Source of the DNA: Camellia lanceoleosa
Taxonomy: Eukaryota; Streptophyta; Magnoliopsida; Ericales; Theaceae
Length of the DNA stretch: 64,000 nucleotides
NCBI GenBank assembly: GCA_025200525.1
Contig: CM045770.1
Coordinates: 86,390,084 to 86,454,083 of the forward strand
Direction of reading: 5' to 3'
The position numbers and the translations under genes were made by a program. The notes under the pieces were generated by a model. It had not been told where the DNA came from. It ran no database searches and saw only the letters and a list, made by a program, of their open reading frames with translations. Below, in pieces: positions 22,688-31,859 of the stretch (positions within the stretch are counted from its first letter, which is position 1; each line of letters starts with the position of its first letter).

Positions 22688-24845
22688 TCAATCCGCTCCA
22701 CCTCCATCTCCTTCATCCCCACTAGATGTTAGATCTTCTTCCTCAATACCCTCATCTAGGGGGGTCTAGGCGATGTTTCATTCTCCTAGCTTTAGAAGGC
22801 TGACGTTGTTGTCAAGGAAGATCTCTACCGCCCTCTGCTGGCAACTCACCCGCTCACTATCCCAGTATGTGCTCATCTCATACTTATAATAATCTGACTA
22901 CTGAAAGCTCTGGATTATTTCTCCTTTGGTCTACCCCTCCACCAGTTTGGCAATAGCCACGGTTGACGGCCCAGCACTACCTTCCCCCTCCTTAGCCAAG
23001 CTCCTTGCCACGACTGCGTCGATTGCCATTTGAAATTCAAGTGATAGCTTAAACTGTTCCATCACAATGGTGTACAGATTTTGATAAGTAGCCCTCTCAG
23101 ACGCCATCGTCATGGCTAACTTTACTGTCTTGGCCCTTTCTTTTTCTAAGGCCTTCGCCAACTCTGCTGCTCATGCATCCACCTCTTCCTTCTCCTTCAG
23201 AGATGATTCACATAGTTCTTCATTGTTGACTAGTACTTCTTCCAATCTCTCCTTTGCGGTATCACAAGCCGCTTGGATTTCTTGGGCTCGTCTCTGCTCC
23301 GCAACCAACTCCATTGCCTTCTCGCCCAGCTGCGCCCTGGCCTCTGCCAATTGCACCTTGGTTTCCTCCTCTCCTACCTTGGCACATTCTGCTATGAAGC
23401 CCTAAACTACTGCCAACACCTTTATCTTTTTGGAATTTTGCGTATGCTTCAACCCTTGGTAACAGGCGTTTTGTGCCGCTTTTCGCCAACGTACACACTC
23501 TATGTTCGTCCTTCCTAGCTCTGCTTAGGTTTTCTCCAACTAAACTTTGAGTGGGGCCACCTCCATTTTTGCTTCCACACCTTTGCCCACCAAAGCTGCT
23601 GCCAGCGTTAGCGATTCCATTTGGGCAGAACAGAATGCTCTCATCAAGTCAACCTCCCCAAACCTGAAGACATCCCCGACTGCTGCATCCTCTATAGTTC
23701 CCAGCAAGTGTTTTGCTACCAGTCTATTTCTCTCTCTGCCCCTCTCCGTCTCTACCACCTCTACTATCTCTGCAATTGGGGGCTCAGACTCTTCCCAACG
23801 ACCATCCCTGGCTTGGGCCCCACTTCCACCTCGTCACTTACCACCACCGCCACTTTCTTACTCTTCTTTTGAGCAGATCCTCTCTCTCCACCCTCAGTCA
23901 TCCCCTTTTTTTTCTTCCTCAACACCTTCCCCATCTCCGCTTTACTCCTTTCCTTCAGTGGGTCCACTGGTGCTTTCAGTGGCTCAAAAGTACTCACATC
24001 CTTGCCTGCCAACGGCTTGGGCCTTGGGCATACCACCCTCTCCACCACCACTTTTGGTGCCGATCTCAACTTATTTTCTTTGTATTTTTCTATCATTGCC
24101 AGGATCCGTTTATCCTCTACCTCCTAGAGTTTTCTTATCACCTCCATCTCCTCAGGCGTAAGGTCTCCCTCCACAGGCTCTAGCCCCAAGCCCAGCACAA
24201 ATAGAGCAGAGGCCTTCACCAATTTATCCCACTTCAACTCCTCTTTTTCCTTTCAACGCCTCACCTGCTTTTCCCTGCCCTCTGCCACAGCATCCAACTT
24301 CGGCTCCAACGACTTGGTGGGGACTTTTCACATTGTTCAAGCCCTCCTCCCCCTCTTCTCTAATACGAAAAACCACTTCGTCCGCCACTCTTTGACTAAC
24401 AAAGGCAACCCTGCGGCCAACCCTCTGTCTGCCACTACTTACAGGGTTACCTACATCTACTGCTGACCAGACACCTTGTAACAAGAGAAAAACTCATCCA
24501 CCAACATCATTCCCCTATCAGTAGCCTGCTGCCAAAAGACCACGCACACCATCAGAATCTTCCATGCATAGAGCATCAACTGGCCAGGCGCCACCTCTAG
24601 CCGATTTCGCACATCGACAACGATTTGGGAAATTGACAACCTTAAACCCTCGTAGAGCACCTCTTCATACAAAGTAAACTCCTAGGGCCTCACATCCGAC
24701 GCTCTCTCTGTTGCCAATGGCAATCTCAACTTCACATTTGCTGGGATCTAATATTTAATACGCAGCCCCTCCAGATCCCTCCGATTTACTGCTCTTACGC
24801 CTTGGTGTGCCAATGATTGGGGGCCATCTGGCTCAGTGGTTAGAC
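22688..24845 (-). pseudogene. Antisense additional ORF of Tat-2 (broken)
   Basis: On the minus strand the order is a globular N-terminal domain (about 24845-24480; the block EGLRLSISQIVVDVRNRLEV aligns with the YGLRLPLDILFREVLHYYKL block of Tat-1), a Lys/Pro-rich basic linker (24096-23764), a coiled coil (23356-22931, Ala/Glu/Lys-rich) and an acidic tail (EEEDLTSSGDEGDGGG) with a stop at 22688-22690. This is the same architecture as 1954-4351. Stops lie near 24748, 24221, 23168 and 22931. The start codon is not clear. A TATA box sits upstream at 25091. Confidence 0.75.
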
Positions 24846-25090
24846 AGTCGATATCATCGTTGCCGGAACGGGCCGTGGTCGCCTTTCCCTCCTTTCTTTA
24901 CACTAACCTCTCCACCCTATACTTCTCTGCTTACACAATCCCGTCATCCTCACCCATCCAGCGTCAAGGCTGGGGCTCTCTCTTATGCCATCTCCCTCAC
25001 ACTTTTGTAAATCGCCTTGGACGCAGAGAGCAGGAAGTTTAAGATGTGAAACAAGGGACAATTACATGAGATGAACGAGGAAAAGTCTGG

Positions 25091-25100
25091 TATTTATAGG
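25091..25100 (-). promoter_or_regulatory. TATA box of the Tat-2 antisense gene
   Basis: CCTATAAATA on the minus strand, about 250 bases upstream of the N-terminal coding block and in the right orientation. Position and sequence fit a plant Pol II promoter. Confidence 0.5.
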
Positions 25101-25429
25101 TTTCTCACAATTAGATACGTAAATCGCACAAGACCAAATGCCCAAGGTTTGCCTGTGTTCCAAGGATCGTAATTAAACTTCACCAATTTAAAACTCACCA
25201 ACCAAGTTAAAACCCCTTTTTTGAAACAAAACCCTTTCACTTTCATCAACGGTACAACATCTTAATCAATGGCAGATAACCCCACGCGCATAGACACGCT
25301 TCGCCACCACCATTAACTATCTTTCCCTTCTCATCTTTTTTACTACACATCATCACGTGCTTTTCTACCCCTCGAGCCTCGTGCCCATCAAATGCCCCAT
25401 CAATGCCACATTCGATGGTCGGTCGTTCC
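25101..25429. other. Non-coding stretch upstream of the Tat-2 antisense gene
   Basis: No ORF is supported. Probably the antisense promoter region. The 3' LTR of Tat-2 would be expected to the right but is not there. Confidence 0.5.
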
Positions 25430-26215
25430 TCACGCTCGACCACTCTCCCAGTCGGCCACCTGACGGTCAACTACCCTTGTCAGTTGGTCACCTCGTTGGT
25501 CGACCACTGCCACGGTCGTCTGCTCTCACGGTTGGCCATCCCGCCAATCAACCACCCTCGTTGGTCGGCCACCTTCACAGTTGATCACCTTCGCTGTCAG
25601 CCACCTTGTTGGTCAGTCACCTACACAGTCGATCGTCCCGATGGTGGACCACCCTCATCGGTCGGTCATTTTGTTGGTCAGCCACCCTTGTTGATCAACC
25701 AACCCCACAATCCACTGCCTTTATAGTCAATCACCCTCGTAGTCGGCCACCTTGTTAGTTGGTCACCTACATGGTGGACCATCCTGACAGTGGACCATCC
25801 TCGTCGATCGATCATTTTGTTGGTCAACCAGCCTTATCGGTCAACTACCCTCACGATTGGCCACCTTCACAGTCGATCACCCTCGCAATCGGCCACCTTG
25901 TTGGTCGGTCACCTATACGGTCGACTGTCCCAACAGTAGACCACCCTTGTCGGTCGGTCATTTTGTTGGTCAACCACTCTTGTCGGTCGACCACCCTCAC
26001 GATCGGCCACCTTCACGGTCGATCACCCTTGCGGTCAACCACCTTGTTAATGGGTCACCTACAGGGTCAGTCATCCTGGTAGTGGACCACCATCGTCGGT
26101 CGATCATTTTGTTGGTCAATCACCCCTATCAGTCGACCACCCTCATGATCAGCCACCTTCACGGTCGATCACCCTCACGATCGGCCACCTTGTTGGTCGG
26201 TCACCTACACTGTTG
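25430..26215. repeat. 146-bp tandem array, about 5.3 copies
   Basis: The anchor CCACCTTGTT occurs at 25601, 25747, 25893, 26039 and 26185, exactly 146 bp apart, and a variant anchor CCACCTGACG occurs at 25454. Each unit is built from about six 24-bp sub-repeats with the core GGTCGGCCACC or GGTCGACCACC. Because 146 is not a multiple of 3, the open frames through it are by-products of repetition. It lies where the 3' parts of Tat-2 and Tat-3 meet. Confidence 0.95.
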
Positions 26216-26249
26216 GGGTAAGTCTCAATCTTTCATTGAAATTTTTACC

Positions 26250-26786
26250 AAGTGTTTGCACGATTTCATCTCTGATCAAATTTCCTTCTTGCAAGCCATC
26301 CAAAAGCAGCACTTGGTTATGGAGCGCATCCATCGACTGCGGCAAAAGGCGAATGACACCGCCAGCCAAGTCCAAAGCCTTCAAACCGAGCTCGGCCGAG
26401 TGAAATCTTCATTTCAAATCGCCAATGTTGACAACAACAAGTTGCTCGACCAGCTTGATGAAGCCAAGAAGAAGAGGGATGAGCTCTAGGCCGAGCTGGA
26501 TGCACTCAAAAAGTCAAGGAAGAAGGACTGCAAGGATGCCAACAACGCCGGCTTTAAGAAAGCCGAGGACAACTACAAGAAGCAGGTATTCGCCACTCAA
26601 GACATTTATTTCAAAACAGGTTGGAAGTCTGCTTGCCAGCAGCTCGGTCAAGGTTCTGACACCGACGTGTTTGCCTCTCCACCGGCTGCTTTCCTACCGA
26701 CCTATCTCGTGCCATATGCCAACGACATCTTCAGTGCGCTGCAGGCCGAGACCGAGGAAGGACTTGAAGAAGAGGCCGATCTTTGA
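26250..26786 (+). pseudogene. Antisense additional ORF of Tat-3, last exon only
   Basis: Encodes a coiled coil (LVMERIHRLRQKANDTASQV onward, heptad pattern to about 26600), a conserved segment KKAEDNYKKQVFATQ that parallels REYYKKQIKQACNKGF of Tat-1, and an acidic tail ending EEEADL at a TGA (26784-26786). One in-frame TAG lies at 26487-26489. The N-terminal globular domain and basic linker are missing: directly upstream is the 146-bp array. GT and AG dinucleotides near 26226-26253 may be intron remnants. Confidence 0.72.
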
Positions 26787-27029
26787 AGAGGACCACCAAG
26801 AGCGAGCCAAAAGCGGGCCGGTGCCCAAGACCAATCTCCAACGGTCAATTTGAAGGCAACCGATGATGAATTCACCAATCTCTCCCCCTTAGCTTAGTTT
26901 TCTTTTTTTTTTGCTTTTTGCTTTGCACATGTAATCGGGCTCTCTACCCCTCCTTTTGTACTTCTATTTTCATTAATGAAAAAGATCTAGTTTCACCAAG
27001 TGTTTGCACGGTCCTAAAGCTGAGTAACT
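26787..27029. other. 3' flank of the antisense exon
   Basis: T-rich sequence with no ORF. CACCAAGTGTTTGCACG near 26995 nearly repeats the sequence at 26248. Confidence 0.5.
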
Positions 27030-27465
27030 TCAACCGGACAAAATATCTTGGCAAGACAAATCTCATTAATAACTCATATAACCGGCATAAATCATCTTGG
27101 TAGTACACCTAGAGTTAAGCTAAACATCAAATTTTGCAACCGGAATAAACATCTCGGTTGAGAATACCTAAGTTGAACAAAACATCAACTTTTCAACTGG
27201 AGTAAACATCTCGGTTGAGACGAACTAAGTTGAACAAAACATCAACTCTTGCAACCGAAATAACCCATCTCGGTTGAGAGTAACTAAGTTGAACAAAACA
27301 TCAACTTTTTCAACCAAAATAAACATCTCGGTTGAGAGTACCTAAGTTGAGCAAAACATCAACTCTTTCAACCGAAATAAACATCTCGGTTGAGAATGCC
27401 TTAGTTGAACAAAACATCAACTCCTTCAACCGGAATAAATCATCTCGGTTAAGAATACCCAAAAC
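27030..27465. repeat. 58-bp tandem array, about 7 copies
   Basis: CATCTCGGTTGAG recurs at about 27150, 27207, 27266, 27324, 27382 and 27441 (57-59 bp), in units with CAACCGGAATAAA and TTGAACAAAACATCAAC. It fills the Tat-3 spacer between pol and the antisense gene. Confidence 0.92.
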
Positions 27466-27582
27466 TCAAAGCAACAAAAAATGCTAAGGCAAAGATGAGT
27501 CACTTCTATATATTGACAAAAAAATGAATATTACATGAAGTGTAAGGCAAAAAATTCCTTTGCACAAAAAAGAAAGCAAAAG

Positions 27583-28880
27583 CTATAAATAATACAGCTT
27601 GAGGTTGGCTGCATTCCATGGCCGGGGTATTCCTCTACCATCCAAGTCCTCCAGATGATATATCTCCTTTCCCGCCAGACCGGTTATCTTGTAGGGTCCT
27701 TCCCAATTTGCCCCTAGTTTGCCTTCTTCTGGCACCAGGGTATTGCCCATGACCTTCCTTAAGACCCAATCACCTACTTTGAACAGTCTGGGGTGCACCG
27801 TTTTGTTGTATTTCCTTGAAAGTTCTTGTTGATAGGCGGCCACGTGGATGAGAGCCTTTTCCCGACGCTTTTCAACTAGATCCAGTTCCAGGGCAATGGC
27901 CTCGGTGTTCAGCTCGGGCTCAAAACTTTCGCTTCTAAGTGTGGGCATGCCAACTTCCAAAGGTATGACCGCCTCCATGCCATAAGCCAAAGCAAATAGA
28001 GTTTTCCCGGTAGACCGCTGAGGGGTTGTTCGGTATGCCCAAAGGATGCTGGGGAGTTCCTCAGCCCACTTTTCCTTTGCCTTCTCCAGCCGTTTCTTCA
28101 ACCCATCAAGTATGGTCTTGTTTGACGCCTCGGCTTGACCATTGGACTGCGGGTAAGCCGGAGTAGAGTTGTAGAATTCAATCTTTAAATCTTCACAAAA
28201 CCCTCTGAAGAGGTGACCGTCAAACTGGGTGCCGTTATCAGAGATCAGAATTTTGGAGACGCCAAACCGCGTAACCACATTCTGCCAGACAAACCACTTC
28301 ACGTCTTTCTCCTTGATTGATGCCAAGGGCTCCGCTTCAACCCATTTGGTGAAGTAGTTTGTGGCCGCGATGAAGAACTTCCGGTTGCCTGGTGCGGTGA
28401 GGAGCGGCCCCACTATATCTAGCCCCCACATTGCAAAAGACCAAGGGCTGGTGAGGGGAAAAAGTTCTCTGGCAGGCTGGTGGATCTGGTGGGCAAACTT
28501 CTAGCACTTCTCACACTTGCGAACATACTTCTGTGCGTCGGCTTGCATGCACGGCCACTAATAGCCTTGTGAAATAGCTCGGTAGGCTAAGGACCTGCCC
28601 CCTATGTGACTGCCACAAATGCCTTCGTGAATTTCGTACAAGAAGGCCTCCACACTACTCGGGTGCACACATTTTAGGTAAAGACCGGTGAAAGACTTCT
28701 TGTATAAAGTGCCAGATGGAGAGAGCCAAAACCGCTCTGACTTCACCCGCACTTTATGTGCTTTCTTCTTGTCGGCTGGAAGAGTCCGTTCTCTGAGAAA
28801 CAGGATGATAGGTTCCATCCAAGAGGGACCTAGCTCGGCGTAGAGTACTTCTGTCTGCCCGGTTTCCTCAATGCTGGGTC
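27583..28880 (-). pseudogene. Tat-3 integrase, nearly complete, two stops and a D-to-N change
   Basis: The H2C2 region ([19 protein letters not shown], then YVRKCEKC) carries stops at 28558 and about 28502. The 282-codon open stretch 28431-27583 covers the catalytic core and C-terminal domain. The first catalytic position reads TNYFTKW where the family has IDYFTKW, so Asp is replaced by Asn. The second Asp (ISDNGTQFDG) and the Glu (SNGQAEASNK) are present. The C-terminus has EGPYKITGL and ends NLKLYYL. Apart from these three defects it looks young. Confidence 0.9.
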
Positions 28881-29295
28881 TCGAAAGGAATTCAATCAAA
28901 AGAGGGTTGGGAGATGCGTTATCGACCATGGAAGCAAGGCCTACCAACTCATCTGCTCGGCCATTTTCTTCTCGGCCAATCTGTTGGACCTTGATCGCCT
29001 GAAATCGCTTGATGTGGTCCCTAACCAGGGCTTGGTACTTCGTCATTCTGTCATCATTTGCCTCGTAAACCCCAGAGACTTGGTTAACCACAAGCTGGGA
29101 GTCACTGTAAACAATTAGCTCGAATGCTTGCATCTGAAGCGCGCTCTTGAGCCCGGCCAAAAGCGCCTCATACTCGGCCTCATTGTTGGATACTGGGAAG
29201 CCAAGGGTGATAGAATGCTCAATAGTCAGGCCATCTGGCGAGATCAAAACTCTACCTAGCTCCCAGTGACTGCGGTTTGAGGCTCCAAAGAACAA
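28881..29295 (-). pseudogene. Tat-3 second (archaeal-type) RNase H
   Basis: Part of the open stretch 29295-28558. [31 protein letters not shown] and [14 protein letters not shown] are present. The first block reads FFGASNRS instead of the usual VDGSSN, so the first catalytic Asp is missing. The frame continues into the integrase zinc-binding region. Confidence 0.85.
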
Positions 29296-29367
29296 AAATT
29301 TTCACATCTCCCCACAAAGAGCTTCCAACATTCTAAGGGGTCCTGAGAGGCTCGAAGGTTGATGGGA

Positions 29368-30315
29368 TCACGCTGTTTCATTGTTCGCTTCAAGTTCTGT
29401 CGATTGGTTCCACTTATTTCTTAGTGATTCGGCACCGGACTCAGCAAGTTGATCTATAATGCCTAAGTCCGTAGGCGAATCCCCAGGTTGCGGTATTATG
29501 TCGGCCGTAGGGTTTGCGCTGAGCAGTTCCATGTCTTCCCCCCTCGATGATGCAGTACCGAACAGAGCAGGTTGGTCAGTGATAACCAACTCCATCATCG
29601 CATCACCGGGTGGTGTAATCATACTAACTGAAGGTGAGTCGGTAGGGCACGCAAATTCCGCGTCACCAGCTCCACCAAGTTGTTGTATCTCGGTCAGGCT
29701 TGTAGTCACCTCCTCATCTGCCGCGGCAATATTGACCGGGCACACCGGATGAGTTCTAGGTGAGAATTCAGCAACGAAATCGGCCAAGGTCTGGGCTTTT
29801 ATAGCAGTGCGCAGCTGGAACTTTACATCAAATTGTCCCAATTCGACCGCCCACTTGAGAATTCGACTAGAAAAGTCTGCCTGTTCGAACAAAGCCTTAA
29901 GGGAAAACTTGGTCAAAACGATGATGGTATGGGTGTGGAAATAGTGCGCCAACTTCCTTGAAGCCATCATCAATGCCAACGCAAGCTTTTCTAACGGCAA
30001 GTATCTCGACTCGGCCGGTAGCAAGGTTTTACTGACGTAGAAGATTGGGAGGTGCTTCATTCCTTCAACTCGGACGAGCACCGCACTGACTGCATGCTAT
30101 GAAACTGCCAGGTAAAGGTAGAGTTCCTCGCCGGGCTTCGGTGTTACCAATAGTGGCGCCGAAGACAAATACTCCTTGAGCTCGGCCAAAGCCCGGTCAC
30201 ACTCTTCATCCCAGGAGAACTTTGATTTCAATGCTTGAAAGAAAGGGCGGCAGCGATCTGATGACCGGCTTATAAATCGATTAAGCGCAGCGGCCATTCC
30301 AGCCAGATGCTGCAC
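29368..30315 (-). pseudogene. Tat-3 RT-linked RNase H and linker
   Basis: 30315-30097 (LAGMAAALNRFISRSSDRCRPF, then ELYLYLAVS) and 30081-29368 (FYVSKTLLPAESRYLPLEKL, MMASRKLAHYFHTH, LADFVAEFSPR) form the RNase H, split by one stop near 30096. The remaining 29760-29368 is an acidic, Pro/Asp-rich linker of about 130 residues before the second RNase H. Confidence 0.87.
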
Positions 30316-30345
30316 GTCCTTAGCCGAGCTAGGCTATTTCAACTC

Positions 30346-31407
30346 TTACACGGCTCTGATCTGTGTGGAGTCTGCTTCGATGCCTCGGTTCGTAACTAGG
30401 AATCCCAAAAATTTTCCAGATCCCACGCCAAAGGCACACTTAGACGCATTCAGGCGTAACTTGCGTAAGTTACGTTTCTTGAGAATGGCGAACATCTCGG
30501 CTAAATCGGACAAATGGTTTTCTTGATGCTTGCTTTTAACCACCATATCATCAATATAAGCCTCCATTGTCCGGCCCAGCAAAGGAGCAAACATCTTGGT
30601 CACCATCCTCTGAAAAGTTACCCCGACGTTCTTTAAACCAAAAGGCATGACTCGGTAACAGAAGAGTCCCCTTAGAGTCGTGAAGGATGTGATCTCTCGG
30701 TCGGGCTCATGCATGGCAATCTGATGGTAGCCGCGGTAGGCATCCAAGAAACTAAGCCTGTTGTGCCCAGCCGTCAAATCCACAAGCTGGTCAATTCTGG
30801 GCAAAGGGAAGCTGTCTTTCGGACAAGCTCGGTTGACCGTCTTGTAATCGACATAAACTCGCCACTTCCCATTCTTCTTGGGCACCACTATTGTGTTGGA
30901 AATCCACCGAGGGTAGTGCACTTTCTGAATTGCTCGTGCCTCAAGCAAGTTTTTCACTTCCTCCGCAACTACTTCGGCGTGATGCAGCGCTGATCTCCTT
31001 GTTCGCTGAATGACTGGCTTTGCTCCGGGAAAGACATTGAGGTGATGGCAGATAAAACTTGGATCGAGGCCGGGCATGTCGTAAGGCGACCATGCGAAGA
31101 CTTCGATGTTGGCCATCAAAAACACAACCATGTCGGTCCTTTCTTGGGCAGTAAGGCTGGAGCCGAGCAAGAAGAACTTGTCCGGGTGCTCTGTATCAAT
31201 GCGTACCTCCACCAATTCCTCAACGGCTTTGTCCTCTGCCCTAGCGCCCACATCATCAAGAACTCCCCGGTCTTCCAGTCCTTCAATCATTTGAACGAAG
31301 CCTTTGGCCGCTCGGCTCCCGTTCACTACCACGAAGCACTGCTTTGACATGACTTGATCTCCCCAAATCTTCTCGATTGCCCCCATAGCCGAGGGGAATC
31401 TCATCAC
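30346..31407 (-). pseudogene. Tat-3 reverse transcriptase, 353 codons open, YIDD intact
   Basis: The linker ([29 protein letters not shown]) is followed by RT motifs [53 protein letters not shown] and YIDDMVVKS, with both catalytic Asp present. The C-terminal [16 protein letters not shown] block is also present. The stop follows at 30346; flanking protease and RNase H are in the same strand and order. This is the most intact enzyme domain in the window, but neighbours are broken so the element cannot be autonomous. Confidence 0.92.
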
Positions 31408-31845
31408 CTGATAGTAGGTCGATGCTACGGCTTACATAGCGTGAAGCCATCATCTTCCAAGGATCAGGTTATAAGTAGAAGGCACTTGTAACACCCAGAA
31501 CTCTACTTTCTTGACTACGGATCCCGCTTTGACCGGCAGGATAATCTTTCCCAAAGGCCACTCCGGTTACGAGTTGAAACCAACCAGTGGCGAAGTTGCC
31601 AGAGCCAAGTCTGTATCCCGGAGCTTGAGCTACTTGAGCGCGTCGTAATACATGATCTCGACCGAGCTTCCCTGATCGATCAAGATCCGTTTGACATCAA
31701 ATTCCTTGACGCGGAGTGTTACTACTAAGGCATCGTTGTGCGGCATCTGAATACGCTCTAGATCCCTTGAGGTGAAACTGATCACATCTTTCTCTTCGGT
31801 CTTCCCCCTCTTGATCGCAGGTTGAACCGACAAAACTTCCCTCAT
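31408..31845 (-). pseudogene. Tat-3 aspartic protease, broken
   Basis: 31845-31630 contains VKRILIDQGSSVEIMYYDAL with the active-site Asp. The second signature (STYNLILGR) near 31470 is followed by stops at about 31459 and 31434. The frame is not continuous with gag. Confidence 0.85.
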
Positions 31846-31859
31846 GTGTTTCTGCCTTC

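Larger units (their letters stand above)
13862..25430 (+). mobile_element. Tat-2: Ty3/gypsy Tat-lineage element, 3' LTR missing
   Basis: A 5' LTR (13862-14483), primer binding site and gag-pol on the plus strand to 19919 are followed by a 25-bp repeat spacer split by an inserted LTR, then a gene on the minus strand (22688 to about 24845). No copy of the 5' LTR is visible on the right. The right end is vague: sequence past the antisense promoter runs into the 146-bp tandem array. The coding regions carry many stops. Gene order matches Tat-1 and Tat-3. Confidence 0.82.

Noticed and set aside
23547..24183. Long plus-strand Ser/Pro/Leu-rich frames of 156-204 codons
   Set aside because: They lie opposite the basic linker of the Tat-2 antisense gene and show no family motif; composition mirrors the real gene on the other strand.
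25403..26230. Open frames through the 146-bp array, one leading into the coiled coil
   Set aside because: The period is not a multiple of three, so the frame changes every unit; open frames result from repetition. The join to the antisense exon is probably a breakpoint.
27030..27465. Regular repeats that might suggest a CRISPR array
   Set aside because: Units are contiguous, diverged throughout and lack unique spacers, in a plant genome.
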